A stretch of 64,000 bases of DNA from Aminobacterium colombiense DSM 12261 (GCF_000025885.1 NC_014011.1:1054001-1118000); one strand, 5' to 3'; shown: positions 1-9,926, numbered from the stretch's first letter. Notes: generated by a model from the sequence alone, not told the origin. A program made the numbers and translations.

Positions 1-27
1 AAGAACGTTAATACGTCCTTTTGCCAT
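1..27 (-). CDS. Start of a probable ferredoxin-type oxidoreductase subunit (cut by window edge)
   Basis: Only nine codons are inside the window, reading MAKGRINVL from an ATG at 27. An AAGGGG run lies about 11 bases upstream, and the gene follows the P-loop ATPase with 23 bases between. MAKGRI is a common opening of small 4Fe-4S delta subunits of 2-oxoacid:ferredoxin oxidoreductases, which is the only reason for the name. No cysteine motif is visible before the edge, so this is a guess from the N-terminus and position as the last visible gene of the def-fmt operon. Confidence 0.35.
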
Positions 28-50
28 TACGTGACACACCCCTTCCCCAT

Positions 51-815
51 TTAGTTCGACTCTTCAGTCTGACGCGACCACATAAAACCATCTTCCCATG
101 GAAGAAGCATATATCTCGAGAGAGGCCATATCGGGACAGGGTATCCCTCTCCCAAGACTCTTTTTACATCAGGAACTAACGACGGATTAACACCTGCATA
201 AAGAACTGGCAGATCGAGGTTCTGCCCAGCATCATAGACGGTTTTTATTCCTTCTATAGCATCGTGGACTGTTGTTTCATGCATAAGGTGAGAATTACTT
301 ATAAGAGCACCCACTTCCAGCCCGCAAATACTCTCCATTTTTTTCATCATTTTCTGGATTCTTGTTACGCTGGCGGTCTGAGGGCGAAACGCGTTTACTA
401 CAAGGATAAGCCGATAACCAACTTTTTTGATAATAGGTTCAAATTGCTTTAGTGCCAAGGCCCCTTCTGCATCCCCTCCTATATCCATAAGGAGGCGTGT
501 ACTTTCATCATGGAGAGCCCAGTCCACCTTGGGTGTTACAAGGGACATATCAAGCCATTTCGCTTGTTCAGGCATGGTTATGACAGATAGCCCCTTTTTT
601 TCAAGAACGTCGCTTACCTGACGTATACAAAAATATGGATTAATAATGTCAATATCAGCAATCGTTACTTTCTCCCCAGCCTCTAAAAGGGCAAGGGCCA
701 TATTCAAAACCCATTCGGTTTTTCCTGAACCGAGGGCACCTGTAACCGCTACAGCTTTTGGCCATTCATAAAGGCGAATTAAACTAGCAAGAAGAGTAAG
801 TCTGTTATTCAACAA
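51..815 (-). CDS. P-loop ATPase of the CobQ/MinD/ParA type, function unknown
   Basis: A 254-residue soluble protein with a P-loop near residue 26 (GALGSGKTE), a DIDIINPYF segment that resembles the ParA/MinD switch, and a DIGGD motif near residue 111. These features place it among SIMIBI-type ATPases, but I do not recognise a specific family member. Translation probably starts at TTG 815, six bases after a GGGGG run, and the start overlaps the end of fmt by 11 bases. The next gene downstream seems to encode an iron-sulfur oxidoreductase subunit, so a role in maturation or regulation of such an enzyme is possible. That role is inferred from position only. Confidence 0.75.
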   Translation of the reverse strand: MLNNRLTLLASLIRLYEWPKAVAVTGALGSGKTEWVLNMALALLEAGEKVTIADIDIINPYFCIRQVSDVLEKKGLSVITMPEQAKWLDMSLVTPKVDWALHDESTRLLMDIGGDAEGALALKQFEPIIKKVGYRLILVVNAFRPQTASVTRIQKMMKKMESICGLEVGALISNSHLMHETTVHDAIEGIKTVYDAGQNLDLPVLYAGVNPSLVPDVKRVLGEGYPVPIWPLSRYMLLPWEDGFMWSRQTEESN

Positions 816-1737
816 AGTTGTCCCCCTTCTTTAAACGAATGCCTCTGCTCCATTCTGAACCTGATTGAACTCGGCGGCCTTCTGGCTGAACCTCAAGAAG
901 AAGAACTGCGCCTTCTTGCAATGCTACGAGAGGATTCCCTTCTATAAAACCAAGTACTTCGCCTGGTTTTCCTGTCCCTTCACAAACAGATGTTTTCCAA
1001 ATTTTAAGCCTGCGTTTTTTATAAAAAATAAAGGCCCCCGGTTGGGGATTCAGAGCTCGAACCGTGTTGTGGAATCTCTGTGCATCAAAACTCCAAGAAA
1101 GCTGAGTTTCTCTTTTTTCTATTTTTGAAGCATATGTAACTAATTTAGAATTTTGTAACGTTGTTATATTAGTACCCTCATTACAAGATTTTACAACTAC
1201 TTTCAGTAAATTGCTACCCTCTTCCGCTAACCTCTGAAATAGGTCCCCCGAGGTTTCATCTGGCCCTATCTCTATTTGGGTCTGTCCGAGAACGGGCCCA
1301 GCGTCCATTTCCTCCACCAGTCTAAACACTGTCACACCTGTTGCTTTTTGTCCATCCATCAAGGCTCTCTGGATGGGAGCGGCACCTCGATATTGAGGTA
1401 GAATGGAGGGGTGGATGTTGAGGCAGCCCCATAAGGGGGTGCTTAAAAATGGTTCCTGGACCTTCTGTCCAAAATCAACAACGATGACGCAATGGGGTGG
1501 AGATTCGAGAAGAACTCTTTTTAGTTCCTCGTCTTTTGAAAGTTTATCTGTCCGAAAAACGGATCTGTTCAATTTTGTCGCTGTTTCTTCTACATATGAA
1601 GGTCTTTCCCCCATCCCTCTGCCTCCACGCTTAGGCATGCCAGTAATAATTCGATCAAAATGCATATTACATTTCGAAACAAGATGTTCAAGGCAAAAAG
1701 CCGCAAATGAACCCGTTCCTATAAACCATATCTTCAT
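805..1737 (-). CDS. fmt: Methionyl-tRNA formyltransferase
   Basis: Transfers a formyl group from 10-formyltetrahydrofolate to initiator Met-tRNA in the cytoplasm. The 310-residue length is normal. The formyltransferase core shows the catalytic triad as Asn107, His109 (motif LNIHPSILP) and Asp145 (motif EEMDAGPVL), with the SLLPxYRGAAP-like segment ILPQYRGAAPIQRA between them. A smaller C-terminal tRNA-binding domain follows after about residue 205. It lies two bases after def, the deformylase that later removes the same formyl group, a very common bacterial pairing. The two genes are almost certainly co-transcribed. Confidence 0.97.
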   Translation of the reverse strand: MKIWFIGTGSFAAFCLEHLVSKCNMHFDRIITGMPKRGGRGMGERPSYVEETATKLNRSVFRTDKLSKDEELKRVLLESPPHCVIVVDFGQKVQEPFLSTPLWGCLNIHPSILPQYRGAAPIQRALMDGQKATGVTVFRLVEEMDAGPVLGQTQIEIGPDETSGDLFQRLAEEGSNLLKVVVKSCNEGTNITTLQNSKLVTYASKIEKRETQLSWSFDAQRFHNTVRALNPQPGAFIFYKKRRLKIWKTSVCEGTGKPGEVLGFIEGNPLVALQEGAVLLLEVQPEGRRVQSGSEWSRGIRLKKGDNFVE

Positions 1738-1739
1738 TA

Positions 1740-2234
1740 TTAGCGTTCATCCTTTGCATGCTGTCTCATTCTTTTCCGTATGATATTCTTTTTCAAGGGA
1801 GAAAAATGGTCGATCAAAAGCCTCCCTTCAAGATGGTCCATCTCATGAAGAAAAGCTCGGGCAAGAAAATCTTCAGCTTCTATTGTCAGTTTCTCCCCAT
1901 GTTCATTATAAGCCTCAATTACTACATGACGGGGGCGAAGAACATTCCCGAATATTCCCGGGAAACTCAGGCACCCCTCTTCACTAACCTGCTCGCCATC
2001 GGCTTTTAAAAGGATGGGGTTAATGAGGACATAAAGAGTTTCATCATAATATACAATTGCCAGCTTTTTTGATACGCCCACTTGGGGGGCTGCAAGTCCT
2101 ACACCGTCCGATTCAAGCATAATAACCTTCATTTCTTCAATGAGATCCATTAGTTTTGAATCAAACAGGTCTATGGCTTCTGTTTCTTTTCGCAAAACAG
2201 GATCTGGATAGGTTCGAATCAGAAATTTTTTCAA
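1740..2234 (-). CDS. def: Peptide deformylase
   Basis: Removes the N-formyl group from nascent proteins. All three metal-site motifs are present: GVGLAAPQ (residues 44-51), EEGCLS with ligand Cys88, and HEMDH (130-134) with the two histidine ligands and the catalytic Glu131. Length of 164 residues is typical. The start is a TTG at 2234, preceded by GAGGAG at a suitable distance; there is no upstream ATG. It heads the def-fmt operon. The gap to the rpsA terminator is only about 45 bases, so its promoter must lie there or it depends on read-through. Confidence 0.97.
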   Translation of the reverse strand: MKKFLIRTYPDPVLRKETEAIDLFDSKLMDLIEEMKVIMLESDGVGLAAPQVGVSKKLAIVYYDETLYVLINPILLKADGEQVSEEGCLSFPGIFGNVLRPRHVVIEAYNEHGEKLTIEAEDFLARAFLHEMDHLEGRLLIDHFSPLKKNIIRKRMRQHAKDER

Positions 2235-2277
2235 GATCTTGCTCCTCTAAATTAAGACTTTTCAAAATTTTATTCAC

Positions 2278-2307
2278 TAAAAAGGGCTGCTGGTTCCAGC
2301 AGCCCTT
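2278..2307 (-). terminator. Rho-independent terminator after the rpsA-like gene
   Basis: A perfect 12-base-pair stem (AAGGGCTGCTGG with CCAGCAGCCCTT), a two-base loop and a T-run on the minus strand. It lies eight bases beyond the rpsA stop and closes the long efp-to-rpsA run. Confidence 0.93.
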
Positions 2308-2315
2308 CCCTTTAT

Positions 2316-3827
2316 TTAGCGATTAAGAAAGTCTTTCAAGACATCCCCGATAGTAATCGAGGGCTCTTCTTCATGGAATGTTGGCTGCTGTTTTTGCCTG
2401 CTCTCTTCTGCTTTCTGAGCGAGACGTTTCTTTTTCTCTTCTTCTCGATTCTTACGAATCTCTTCTTCGAAGAGAGCGCTAATACTTAGTCTCATTCTTC
2501 GCTCTGCAGGATTAATTTCAATGACCCGCGCTAAAACTTCCTCGCCTTCAGACAATACGTCTTCGGGCTTGTCTACACGTTTTGTGCTCAGTTGAGAGAT
2601 ATGGATGAGCCCCTCAACGCCTTCTTCCACTTCTACAAAGGCACCGAAATCAGCCAGCCTGACAACTTTAACAGTAATATCCTGTCCTTTGGTATATCTT
2701 TCCTCTATTCCTGTCCAAGGGTCATTAAGCTGTTTGTAGCCGAGGCTCATACGTTTTTTCTCCGCATCCACATCAAGAACCACAACTTCTACATTCTGGC
2801 CCTTTTTAAGGACATCACGTGGATGTTTAATACGCGCCCAGCTAAGGTCACCAATATGGATAAGCCCTTCAATGCCAGGCCCCACTTCTACAAAAGCCCC
2901 AAAGTCTGTGACATTTGTAACTACACCAGAAGCTTTGTCCCCAATTTTCCAGTTTTCTTCTACAATGCTCCAGGGATCTGGCTGGGTTTGTTTTATGCTG
3001 AGGGAAACACGGTTGTTTTCCTGCTCTATACCAATAACCTTTACCTTTACGGTTTCACCTTTTTTAACAACTTCTTTCGGTTTTACATTGCGCTTCCATG
3101 AAAGCTCGCTAATGTGAACAAGACCATCGATGGGGCCAAGATTGATAAAAGCGCCGAAAGATGTAATGCTGCTTACCCTGCCCTCAAGAATGTCTCCCTC
3201 TGAAACTGTTGTATAAAATTTATTCCGCTGCTCCTCTACTGCTTCTTCAACAAGCATTCTTCTTGAAAGGACAAGACGTCTCTTGCGTCGGTCTTTCTCC
3301 AAAAGTTTTACATCAAAGACTTCTCCCACAAATTTACCGGGGTTCACCCCTCGTCCCTCTTCAGCAAGATGGGAAATAGGAATAAACCCTTCGAGATTAA
3401 AGCAGTTGACCATCAATCCGCCCTTAACCTTGCGTATCCCTCTCACTGAAATAAGATCGTGAGAAGAAACAAAGGATTCCAACTCAGCCCAACGCCTGTC
3501 AAATTCACAGCGCCAGCGGCTTACCAGAAGCTGAGCATCTTCTCCGTGGCGTATATTGATGACCTGCACTTGAATTTCATCATTAATTGAGGGCTCTTCT
3601 TCCTCTTCAACTAATATTTTATGAGTCCACTCTCTTCGAGGAAGAAAACCTTCACACTTATATCCTACATCCACGAGCCAACCATCTTCATTTGCTCCAA
3701 CAATTGTCCCTGTTACAACTTTCCCTTTGTGAATTTCCTCTCCCGCATATTTCTCGAGCATGGATTCCATATCCATATTTTCGAAATTTTCGGTTGTTTT
3801 AACATCATTATTCATTTCTTCCATCAT
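2316..3827 (-). CDS. rpsA: S1-domain RNA-binding protein, ribosomal protein S1-like
   Basis: A 503-residue protein with five S1 (OB-fold) repeats. Repeats three to five are close to the consensus, with [18 protein letters not shown] and DFGAFVEVE motifs, each followed by a GL(V/I)HI segment. The first two repeats are more diverged. The C-terminal 60 residues are highly charged and Lys/Glu-rich. It lies 19 bases after ispH; ispH-rpsA neighbours, or even fusions, are known from Clostridia. A GGAAGG sequence precedes two adjacent ATG codons. It probably helps mRNA binding on the 30S subunit, but whether it is a full S1 equivalent cannot be told from sequence alone. Confidence 0.9.
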   Translation of the reverse strand: MMEEMNNDVKTTENFENMDMESMLEKYAGEEIHKGKVVTGTIVGANEDGWLVDVGYKCEGFLPRREWTHKILVEEEEEPSINDEIQVQVINIRHGEDAQLLVSRWRCEFDRRWAELESFVSSHDLISVRGIRKVKGGLMVNCFNLEGFIPISHLAEEGRGVNPGKFVGEVFDVKLLEKDRRKRRLVLSRRMLVEEAVEEQRNKFYTTVSEGDILEGRVSSITSFGAFINLGPIDGLVHISELSWKRNVKPKEVVKKGETVKVKVIGIEQENNRVSLSIKQTQPDPWSIVEENWKIGDKASGVVTNVTDFGAFVEVGPGIEGLIHIGDLSWARIKHPRDVLKKGQNVEVVVLDVDAEKKRMSLGYKQLNDPWTGIEERYTKGQDITVKVVRLADFGAFVEVEEGVEGLIHISQLSTKRVDKPEDVLSEGEEVLARVIEINPAERRMRLSISALFEEEIRKNREEEKKKRLAQKAEESRQKQQPTFHEEEPSITIGDVLKDFLNR

Positions 3828-3846
3828 AACCTTCCATCCCCCTTGG

Positions 3847-4686
3847 CTACCTGCGTGATGACAATGTATTTTTAAGCTGACTAATCAGCCAATCCGGAGT
3901 ACTGGCCCCGGCTGTGATTCCTACTCGCGCCTTACCTGATAACCACCTCCTGTCCAATTCTTCAGCGTGTTCTATCCACACAACGTCAATTCCGGAAAAG
4001 CGGGCTATATCATACAGCTTCCCTGTATTTGCGCTGTTCCTGCCCCCCACTACTATAATACCATCTACAAATTGAGCTAGCTTGCGAGTGGCATCTTGTC
4101 GTTCACGAGTTGCATTGCAAATCGTGTTATAGACGCGCATTTCCTGAGTTCTGAGCGCGAGCTCTGAAACAATGGCTGCAAAAACCTTACTATCCTGTGT
4201 TGTCTGTGATATTACTCCTAATTTAGCAGTTTTACCAATCTCTGTGACGTCCTCTTTTTTTTCTATGACTGTAGCCTTGCCCTCAACTATCCCCTGAAGA
4301 GCTTTTATTTCTGGGTGATTCCCGTTACCGATGATACAAATTTTATATCCTTCCCGAGCAAGAAGCTTTATTCGCTCCTGAGCTTTTTTAACAAATGGAC
4401 ATGTCCCATCTACTATGTGAATGGAGTGTTTTTGAAGAGTGGAAAAGAGTTCTGATGATATCCCATGGGCGCGAATAAAGATACGGGATAACGGGGGAAT
4501 CATATCGGGGGAGTCAACAACAACAAGGCCCTTCTTCGCAAGTCTCTCAACCTCCTGTGGATTATGTATGGGCATGCCGAGAGAATATATGGGGCCTTCA
4601 TCGCTCAATATTTTTTCAAGGGTTTCTATAGCTCTGCGAACGCCAAAACAAAAACCCGTAGGGTCAGCAACTATTATTTGCTTCAG
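3847..4686 (-). CDS. ispH: 4-Hydroxy-3-methylbut-2-enyl diphosphate reductase, CTG start
   Basis: Last enzyme of the MEP isoprenoid pathway, an oxygen-sensitive Fe-S reductase that makes IPP and DMAPP. The first conventional start in this frame (TTG 4608) would remove the essential first cluster cysteine. The frame continues upstream without a stop and encodes [17 protein letters not shown], the normal IspH N-terminus. The only plausible initiator is CTG at 4686, which overlaps the miaA stop (CTGA) and has AAGGGG nine bases upstream. This gives 279 residues, the usual size, with Cys13. The other cluster cysteines are in DGTCPFVKK and NTICNATRE. Conserved substrate motifs [15 protein letters not shown] and SQTTQ are also present. 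Confidence 0.93.
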   Translation of the reverse strand: MKQIIVADPTGFCFGVRRAIETLEKILSDEGPIYSLGMPIHNPQEVERLAKKGLVVVDSPDMIPPLSRIFIRAHGISSELFSTLQKHSIHIVDGTCPFVKKAQERIKLLAREGYKICIIGNGNHPEIKALQGIVEGKATVIEKKEDVTEIGKTAKLGVISQTTQDSKVFAAIVSELALRTQEMRVYNTICNATRERQDATRKLAQFVDGIIVVGGRNSANTGKLYDIARFSGIDVVWIEHAEELDRRWLSGKARVGITAGASTPDWLISQLKNTLSSRR

Positions 4687-5642
4687 ATTTCGTTGCCCCT
4701 TTCAAGATGCCTTAAACAGGCTTCTAAAACATTTCGCTTCAAATCATCTTCTTTGTAAGCAGAAATATCATACCACAGAGTTGGCAAAAACTTTTTAAAC
4801 CAGGTCATTTGTCTTCTGCAAAACTTTTTAGTTGCGCTTATGTCTCCTTCGACAGCTTCTTCTTTTGTTAATTTCCCACGAAGATAAAGTGATATTTCCT
4901 TATATCCGAAACCCTGCATGGATGGAAACCGCTCATCAAAACCATGATGTAAAAGCCATTCCACTTCTTCTATAAAGCCTCCATCGAACTGTTGATGGAC
5001 ACGTTTCTCTATAGCGTCGAAAAGAAGTAGTCTAGGCCTATTCAACCCTAAATAAAGCACATCATAATATCCTTTTCTTTTTTCTTCGGAGGAATACCAC
5101 CATGTAGCATTTTGTCCTGTTAACTTGTAAATTTCAATAGCCCGGCTTACACGACGCACATCGTTAACATGAAGCTGTGAGGCTCTTTTCGGATCAATCG
5201 CGCTCAGTTGGTCATGAAGAGCCTGGTTTCCATGTTTTGATGCAAACTTTTCAAGTTCATCAGTGAGTTTTCTATCCCTAGGAAGGTCTTTCGTCAGAAC
5301 TCCTTCAAAAAGCGCATGGTAATAAAAAGGTGTTCCTCCCACAAAAAGGGGAATTTTCCCCCGATTCATGATTCGCTCAATCGCCGCCATGCTTTTGTCC
5401 ACAAAATCTGCAGCAGAAAAAACTTCGTCAGGATCCACCACATCAAGCATATGATGTAAAATGTGCTGCCTTGTCTGGAAGGTTACTTTATCAGTACCCA
5501 CATTCATATATCGATAGACTTGTCTTGAATCCACAGAGATGACCTCGGCCTTTAACGTTTCTGCTATTTCTAAGCTTAATTTGGTTTTCCCCACTGCTGT
5601 GGGGCCAATAATAGCAAGAATTGGCAGCTTCCCCTTCATCAT
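4683..5642 (-). CDS. miaA: tRNA dimethylallyltransferase
   Basis: Adds the dimethylallyl group to A37 of tRNAs that read codons starting with U. The P-loop GPTAVGKT is at residues 13-20, followed by DSRQVYRYM and the GGTPFYYHAL motif typical of the family; 319 residues is normal. The start ATG at 5642 overlaps the mutL stop, and its own stop overlaps the ispH CTG start, so mutL, miaA and ispH are probably translationally coupled. Its substrate DMAPP is the product of the next gene, ispH, which gives the order some metabolic sense. Confidence 0.96.
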   Translation of the reverse strand: MMKGKLPILAIIGPTAVGKTKLSLEIAETLKAEVISVDSRQVYRYMNVGTDKVTFQTRQHILHHMLDVVDPDEVFSAADFVDKSMAAIERIMNRGKIPLFVGGTPFYYHALFEGVLTKDLPRDRKLTDELEKFASKHGNQALHDQLSAIDPKRASQLHVNDVRRVSRAIEIYKLTGQNATWWYSSEEKRKGYYDVLYLGLNRPRLLLFDAIEKRVHQQFDGGFIEEVEWLLHHGFDERFPSMQGFGYKEISLYLRGKLTKEEAVEGDISATKKFCRRQMTWFKKFLPTLWYDISAYKEDDLKRNVLEACLRHLERGNEI

Positions 5643-7360
5643 TTTTCCCTCCCGAAAAATTGTTCGATTTCATATTTATCTAGTACGAGTGTTGTCGGCC
5701 GGCCGTGAGGGCAAACAGAAGGATTTTCACAGAACTGCAGTGCTGCATAAAGGTGTAATGCTTCTGCAGCATTGCAATGGGTTGTAAGTTTTACCGCTCG
5801 TTTGCAGGCAATTGTAGCCCATTTTTTCCAAATCACATCATCCATAGCTCGAGAACCAGTTTCATTCCATGTCAAAATTGCCGTCCTTAAGAGAAAGAGA
5901 GGTCCCTCTCTTCCTTCAATGGGAAGAGCGGGGGAAGCAGAAAGCATGCTTTGTCCTTCTTCAATTTCAAAAATAAAACCTGCCTTTTCCAACTCCACTC
6001 CATACTCCTCAACTTCAGAGGCAAGAGTTGGTGGGATGAGAAGCGGCGGATTCAACTTTTGAGATGGAAATTGCTCAGATTTCATTCTGGATAAGACTTT
6101 TTCATATTCTATGCGCTCGTGAGCCGCATGAGGATCCATAATAATGAGCTGCCCGTTTTTCTCAAACAGAAGGTACCCTGCAGCCATTTGAGCTATGAAA
6201 AATATCTTTGACTCATCTGGGGAAAAGACACTTTTTTCCCCCCAACTTTCAATTTTCACTTCTTCTAAAAGTTCCGGGGATGAAACTCTGGAAAATAGAT
6301 CCTGTCCTTCTTCTCGTTGCGGAAGTGCTTGTCGATGTAAATGAGGCGCAACAAATTCCTTCAGTTCTTTCCCTTCCCAAAAAGAAGGGAAAGAGAGCCT
6401 GGTCGGCCTGTTCTGCAAATCCAGACTCGCCGCTTTCACCGCCTCGAAAATTTCGGCAGGATATCTAAAACGTACTTCTGCCTTTGCCGGATGGATATTA
6501 ACATCCACAAGTTCCGGGGGAAGAGTAAAAAAGAACATCCAATTTCCAGAAAAATCCTTACAGGCTGCAGAAGCCGCTCCACGTATCAACGGGTCAGATA
6601 CAATTCTTCCGTTAACAAAGGAGGTAATTATGTTTTTTTGGCGTCCAGGAGTGGACTGCCACCAGCACTCAAGCTTTATTGATCCGCATGAGACTGTTGT
6701 GGACCGCGTTTCAGGAGAGGCCCCCCATAATGAACGAAGAACGGCGGCACGATCCCCAGTGCCCTGAGTTTCAAATATTTTATTGCCATTATGATAGAGA
6801 CTGAATAACACTGCAGGGTAGGCTGCTCCAAAGTCTCGCATTAACGCAGATATTTTCCTCAATTCGGAAAGGTTGCTTCGCAGAAATTTCTTACGTGCCG
6901 GGAAATTGAAAAAAAGGTCATCCACCTGCAGGCGGGTCCCTTCTTTCCATGGCAGCTGTTCATGACAGACAATACTGCCCCCCTCCGCCTTTAGAAGTCC
7001 TCCTTCGGCGGCTCCTTTAGCTTTGCTTCGAAGGTCTATTCTGCTCACAGCGGCAATACTGGCAATAGCTTCACCACGATATCCTAATGTCTTAATATTG
7101 CTCAGGTCATTAACAGTTGCTATTTTGCTAGTGGCATACCGAGTAATGACCAGGGGCATTTCCTGCCATAGGATGCCGTTACCATTATCTTCAACAACGA
7201 TGGAGGACTTTCCCCCTTCAGTTAAAGTTACCAGGATGCGAGACGAATGGGCGTCAAGAGAGTTTTCCAGCGCTTCCTTCACTACCGACACTGGGCGTTC
7301 CACAACTTCCCCAGCCGCTATTTTGAGAGCAACTTCACGGGGAAGTTTAAGTATTGCCAT
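5639..7360 (-). CDS. mutL: DNA mismatch repair protein MutL, nuclease type
   Basis: The N-terminal GHKL ATPase domain shows ENSLDAHSS, DNGNGI and GYRGEA motifs. The C-terminal domain carries DPHAAHERIEYE, a version of the DQHAxxExxxE metal site, and a terminal CPHGRP motif. These mark MutL proteins that nick DNA themselves, as expected in bacteria without MutH. Length is 573 residues; the linker between domains is fairly short. The gene overlaps the end of mutS by 14 bases. It acts with MutS to correct replication errors. Confidence 0.96.
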   Translation of the reverse strand: MAILKLPREVALKIAAGEVVERPVSVVKEALENSLDAHSSRILVTLTEGGKSSIVVEDNGNGILWQEMPLVITRYATSKIATVNDLSNIKTLGYRGEAIASIAAVSRIDLRSKAKGAAEGGLLKAEGGSIVCHEQLPWKEGTRLQVDDLFFNFPARKKFLRSNLSELRKISALMRDFGAAYPAVLFSLYHNGNKIFETQGTGDRAAVLRSLWGASPETRSTTVSCGSIKLECWWQSTPGRQKNIITSFVNGRIVSDPLIRGAASAACKDFSGNWMFFFTLPPELVDVNIHPAKAEVRFRYPAEIFEAVKAASLDLQNRPTRLSFPSFWEGKELKEFVAPHLHRQALPQREEGQDLFSRVSSPELLEEVKIESWGEKSVFSPDESKIFFIAQMAAGYLLFEKNGQLIIMDPHAAHERIEYEKVLSRMKSEQFPSQKLNPPLLIPPTLASEVEEYGVELEKAGFIFEIEEGQSMLSASPALPIEGREGPLFLLRTAILTWNETGSRAMDDVIWKKWATIACKRAVKLTTHCNAAEALHLYAALQFCENPSVCPHGRPTTLVLDKYEIEQFFGREK

Positions 7361-9923
7361 GAGACTGTAGCTCCTCTCTGCATTGATCAGTGATTTTATA
7401 CATCATCTCTAACGCCCTGAAGGGAGTCATTTTGTTGGGGTCAATTGCCGCAAGCTCCTCTATTATAGCCTGACTTGAAACAGGGAAAAGCTGTATTTGC
7501 TGGGATGTTTCCATAACTCCGCCCGATGGCTTTACCTCATCGGCGCGCTCAAAGGTTTCGAGCAAATGGAAGGCCCTTTTCAGCACTGCTGGAGGAATGC
7601 CGGCCAAACGGGCAACCTCAATGCCATATGAACGGTCAGCTGGCCCATCAACTACTTTATACAAGAATGAGATGCCCCTTTCTCCTTCATGAACGGCCAT
7701 ACTCAAATTTTTAAGACCATTAAGATGATCTTCCAACGCCACAAGCTCATGGTAATGGGTGGCAAAAAGAACTTTCGGTTTGGAGCCGCACCCATGATCA
7801 AGATATTCAAGCACAGCCCATGCGATGCTCATCCCATCATAGGTAGAAGTGCCACGCCCGATTTCATCCAGCACCACAATGCTTCTATCCGTTACATTGT
7901 GGAGTATATTAGCTGTTTCTATCATTTCCACCATAAATGTGCTGTTACCGCGAGAGAGCTCGTCACGAGCCCCTATACGGGTAAAGACCCTGTCCATCAA
8001 TCCCATGGAGGCCTCGGCAGCTGGGATAAATGCCCCCATCTGAGCCATGATGACAAGCAATGCGGCCATTCGCAAATAGGTAGACTTGCCTGCCATGTTT
8101 GGCCCGGTAATCAAGGCTATCCTCTCTTCGTCCCCATCAAGAACGATATCGTTGGGAACAAATGGCAGATCTAGAAATGTGGCTTCTATGACTGGATGGC
8201 GGCCGCCTTCTATTTTCAGATTCAAACCGTTATTTATTTGTGGGCGGATATAGTTTCGCTCCCAGGCAACCTGAGCAAGTGAAGCAAGAACATCAATACA
8301 GCTGAGCATAGCAGCCCCATCTTGTATTTTTTGTACGTGTTCCAAGGTGTGCTGAACAAGATCTGCGTAGATCTTCGATTCTAAGCTGGCTATTTCCTGT
8401 TCAGATGCTGCCATTTTTTCTTCAAACTCCTTAAGTTCAGGAGTAATAAAACGTTCAGCCGAAACCAAGGTCTGTTTGCGAATGTAATTTTCCGGCACCT
8501 TGTCAAGGTTGCCTTTGCTGATTTCTAAATAGTAGCCGAAAATCTTATTACTTCCCACTTTCAGTTTGGGAATATCCGTTTTGGCTTTCTCTTTTTCCAA
8601 ATATTGATCAAGCCACTGGTCGCCATGCTCCCGCAATTCTCTCCACGAATCGAGCTCGCTATTAAAACCGGTGCGAATTACGTCCCCATTATGCAAATGG
8701 CGAGGGACTTCATCGCACAGGGCAGAAGCCAGCAGGGTGGAGAGTGTCTCCAAACTGTTATCGGATGATATGAACTTTTCCAGTGGTGAAGATTTACAAT
8801 ACCCATAAACAAGAGGAATAAGAAGCAAAGTGTCACGAATGGCTGCCAGGTCCCTGGGATTTCCTGTGCCAAGGCTCAGCCTGGAAGATGCCCGTTCTAT
8901 GTCTCGACATTCCCCCAGCAAATTTTGAAGCTTTTGCCGCACAACAGGATCCTGTACAAGAAATTCAACACCGTTCTGTCTCTTGTTGATTGCATCTTGA
9001 TCAAGAAGAGGGCGAAGTATCCACTCCCTGAGAAGCCTCCGCCCCATTGGATTTTTACATTTATTCAGCACTGAATATAAAGTAGGGCCATCGCCGCTGA
9101 CAAGTTCCAGGTTCTGTTGAGAGGCGACATCAAGATGTAAAAAATGTTTCTCGCGCAAGGGATATATTCGCGTCACATGCTGTATAGCCCCAAACTGGGT
9201 TTCTTCAAGGTAATGAAGAACCGCTCCCGCACACCCTGTATCAAAAGCCCCTTCTTCGAGGCCAAAAACCGATAAAGCAGGAACATTAAAGATCTTGCAC
9301 AGCCAGCGGGCAGCCCCGTCAGGGGTAAACTGCTCTTTTGTTCTTTGGAGGATAAAAAAGTTTTGCAGTTCCACAGGAAGATCCTCTCTTTTGATCGTAT
9401 CTGGAATAAGAACCTCTCCTGGATTAAAACCGGTAATAAGTGACAGAGCCTCTTCTTTCTTCAATACTCCTGCCTCGAGACATCCAGTATTTACAGAAAG
9501 CATGGCTAAAGCGATAGTGTCATCATTTAAGAGGTTTATCGAGGCTAGACGTCCCTCTTCCCCTGCCTCTTCAGGGACATAGGTTCCGGGAGTTACAATG
9601 CGAATAACCCTGCGGTCTACAAGGCTTTTTCCGTCTGGGACGCTTACCTGCTCACAAATAGCTACTTTATAACCTGCTTTAACAAGTTTTCCAAGGTAAT
9701 TGTCCACAGCATGGAACGGAACGCCAGCCATAGGAATACTCTTGGAAGGGTCTCTGCTCGTCAAGGCTATATCGAGTATTTCAGACGCCTTCTGCGCGTC
9801 TTCAAAAAACATTTCATAAAAATCCCCCATCCGAAAGAATAGAAGACAATCAGGGTATTTCTTCTTCCATTCCACATATTGAGAAAGCATGGGGGTCATT
9901 TTTACATTGGGAGGAAGTATCAA
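7347..9923 (-). CDS. mutS: DNA mismatch repair protein MutS
   Basis: Mismatch recognition ATPase. The Phe-x-Glu mismatch wedge is FYE at residues 35-37, the Walker A loop GPNMAGKST is at about 607, and DEIGRGTST (Walker B and signature) follows near 686. Length of 858 residues is typical for MutS1. The start is probably TTG 9923, with GAGAGGTG upstream, although an ATG eight codons later (9899) would also leave the conserved TPML start intact. It lies three bases after ruvX and overlaps mutL. Confidence 0.97.
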   Translation of the reverse strand: MILPPNVKMTPMLSQYVEWKKKYPDCLLFFRMGDFYEMFFEDAQKASEILDIALTSRDPSKSIPMAGVPFHAVDNYLGKLVKAGYKVAICEQVSVPDGKSLVDRRVIRIVTPGTYVPEEAGEEGRLASINLLNDDTIALAMLSVNTGCLEAGVLKKEEALSLITGFNPGEVLIPDTIKREDLPVELQNFFILQRTKEQFTPDGAARWLCKIFNVPALSVFGLEEGAFDTGCAGAVLHYLEETQFGAIQHVTRIYPLREKHFLHLDVASQQNLELVSGDGPTLYSVLNKCKNPMGRRLLREWILRPLLDQDAINKRQNGVEFLVQDPVVRQKLQNLLGECRDIERASSRLSLGTGNPRDLAAIRDTLLLIPLVYGYCKSSPLEKFISSDNSLETLSTLLASALCDEVPRHLHNGDVIRTGFNSELDSWRELREHGDQWLDQYLEKEKAKTDIPKLKVGSNKIFGYYLEISKGNLDKVPENYIRKQTLVSAERFITPELKEFEEKMAASEQEIASLESKIYADLVQHTLEHVQKIQDGAAMLSCIDVLASLAQVAWERNYIRPQINNGLNLKIEGGRHPVIEATFLDLPFVPNDIVLDGDEERIALITGPNMAGKSTYLRMAALLVIMAQMGAFIPAAEASMGLMDRVFTRIGARDELSRGNSTFMVEMIETANILHNVTDRSIVVLDEIGRGTSTYDGMSIAWAVLEYLDHGCGSKPKVLFATHYHELVALEDHLNGLKNLSMAVHEGERGISFLYKVVDGPADRSYGIEVARLAGIPPAVLKRAFHLLETFERADEVKPSGGVMETSQQIQLFPVSSQAIIEELAAIDPNKMTPFRALEMMYKITDQCREELQSHGNT

Positions 9924-9926
9924 AAG

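Noticed and set aside
2592-3101. Open frame of 169 codons opposite the rpsA-like gene
   Set aside because: Phe/Tyr-rich translation that mirrors the repeated S1 domains; no support.
2316-3827. Repeated segments in the rpsA-like gene as DNA repeats
   Set aside because: The similarity is from S1 protein domains, not from a recent DNA duplication.
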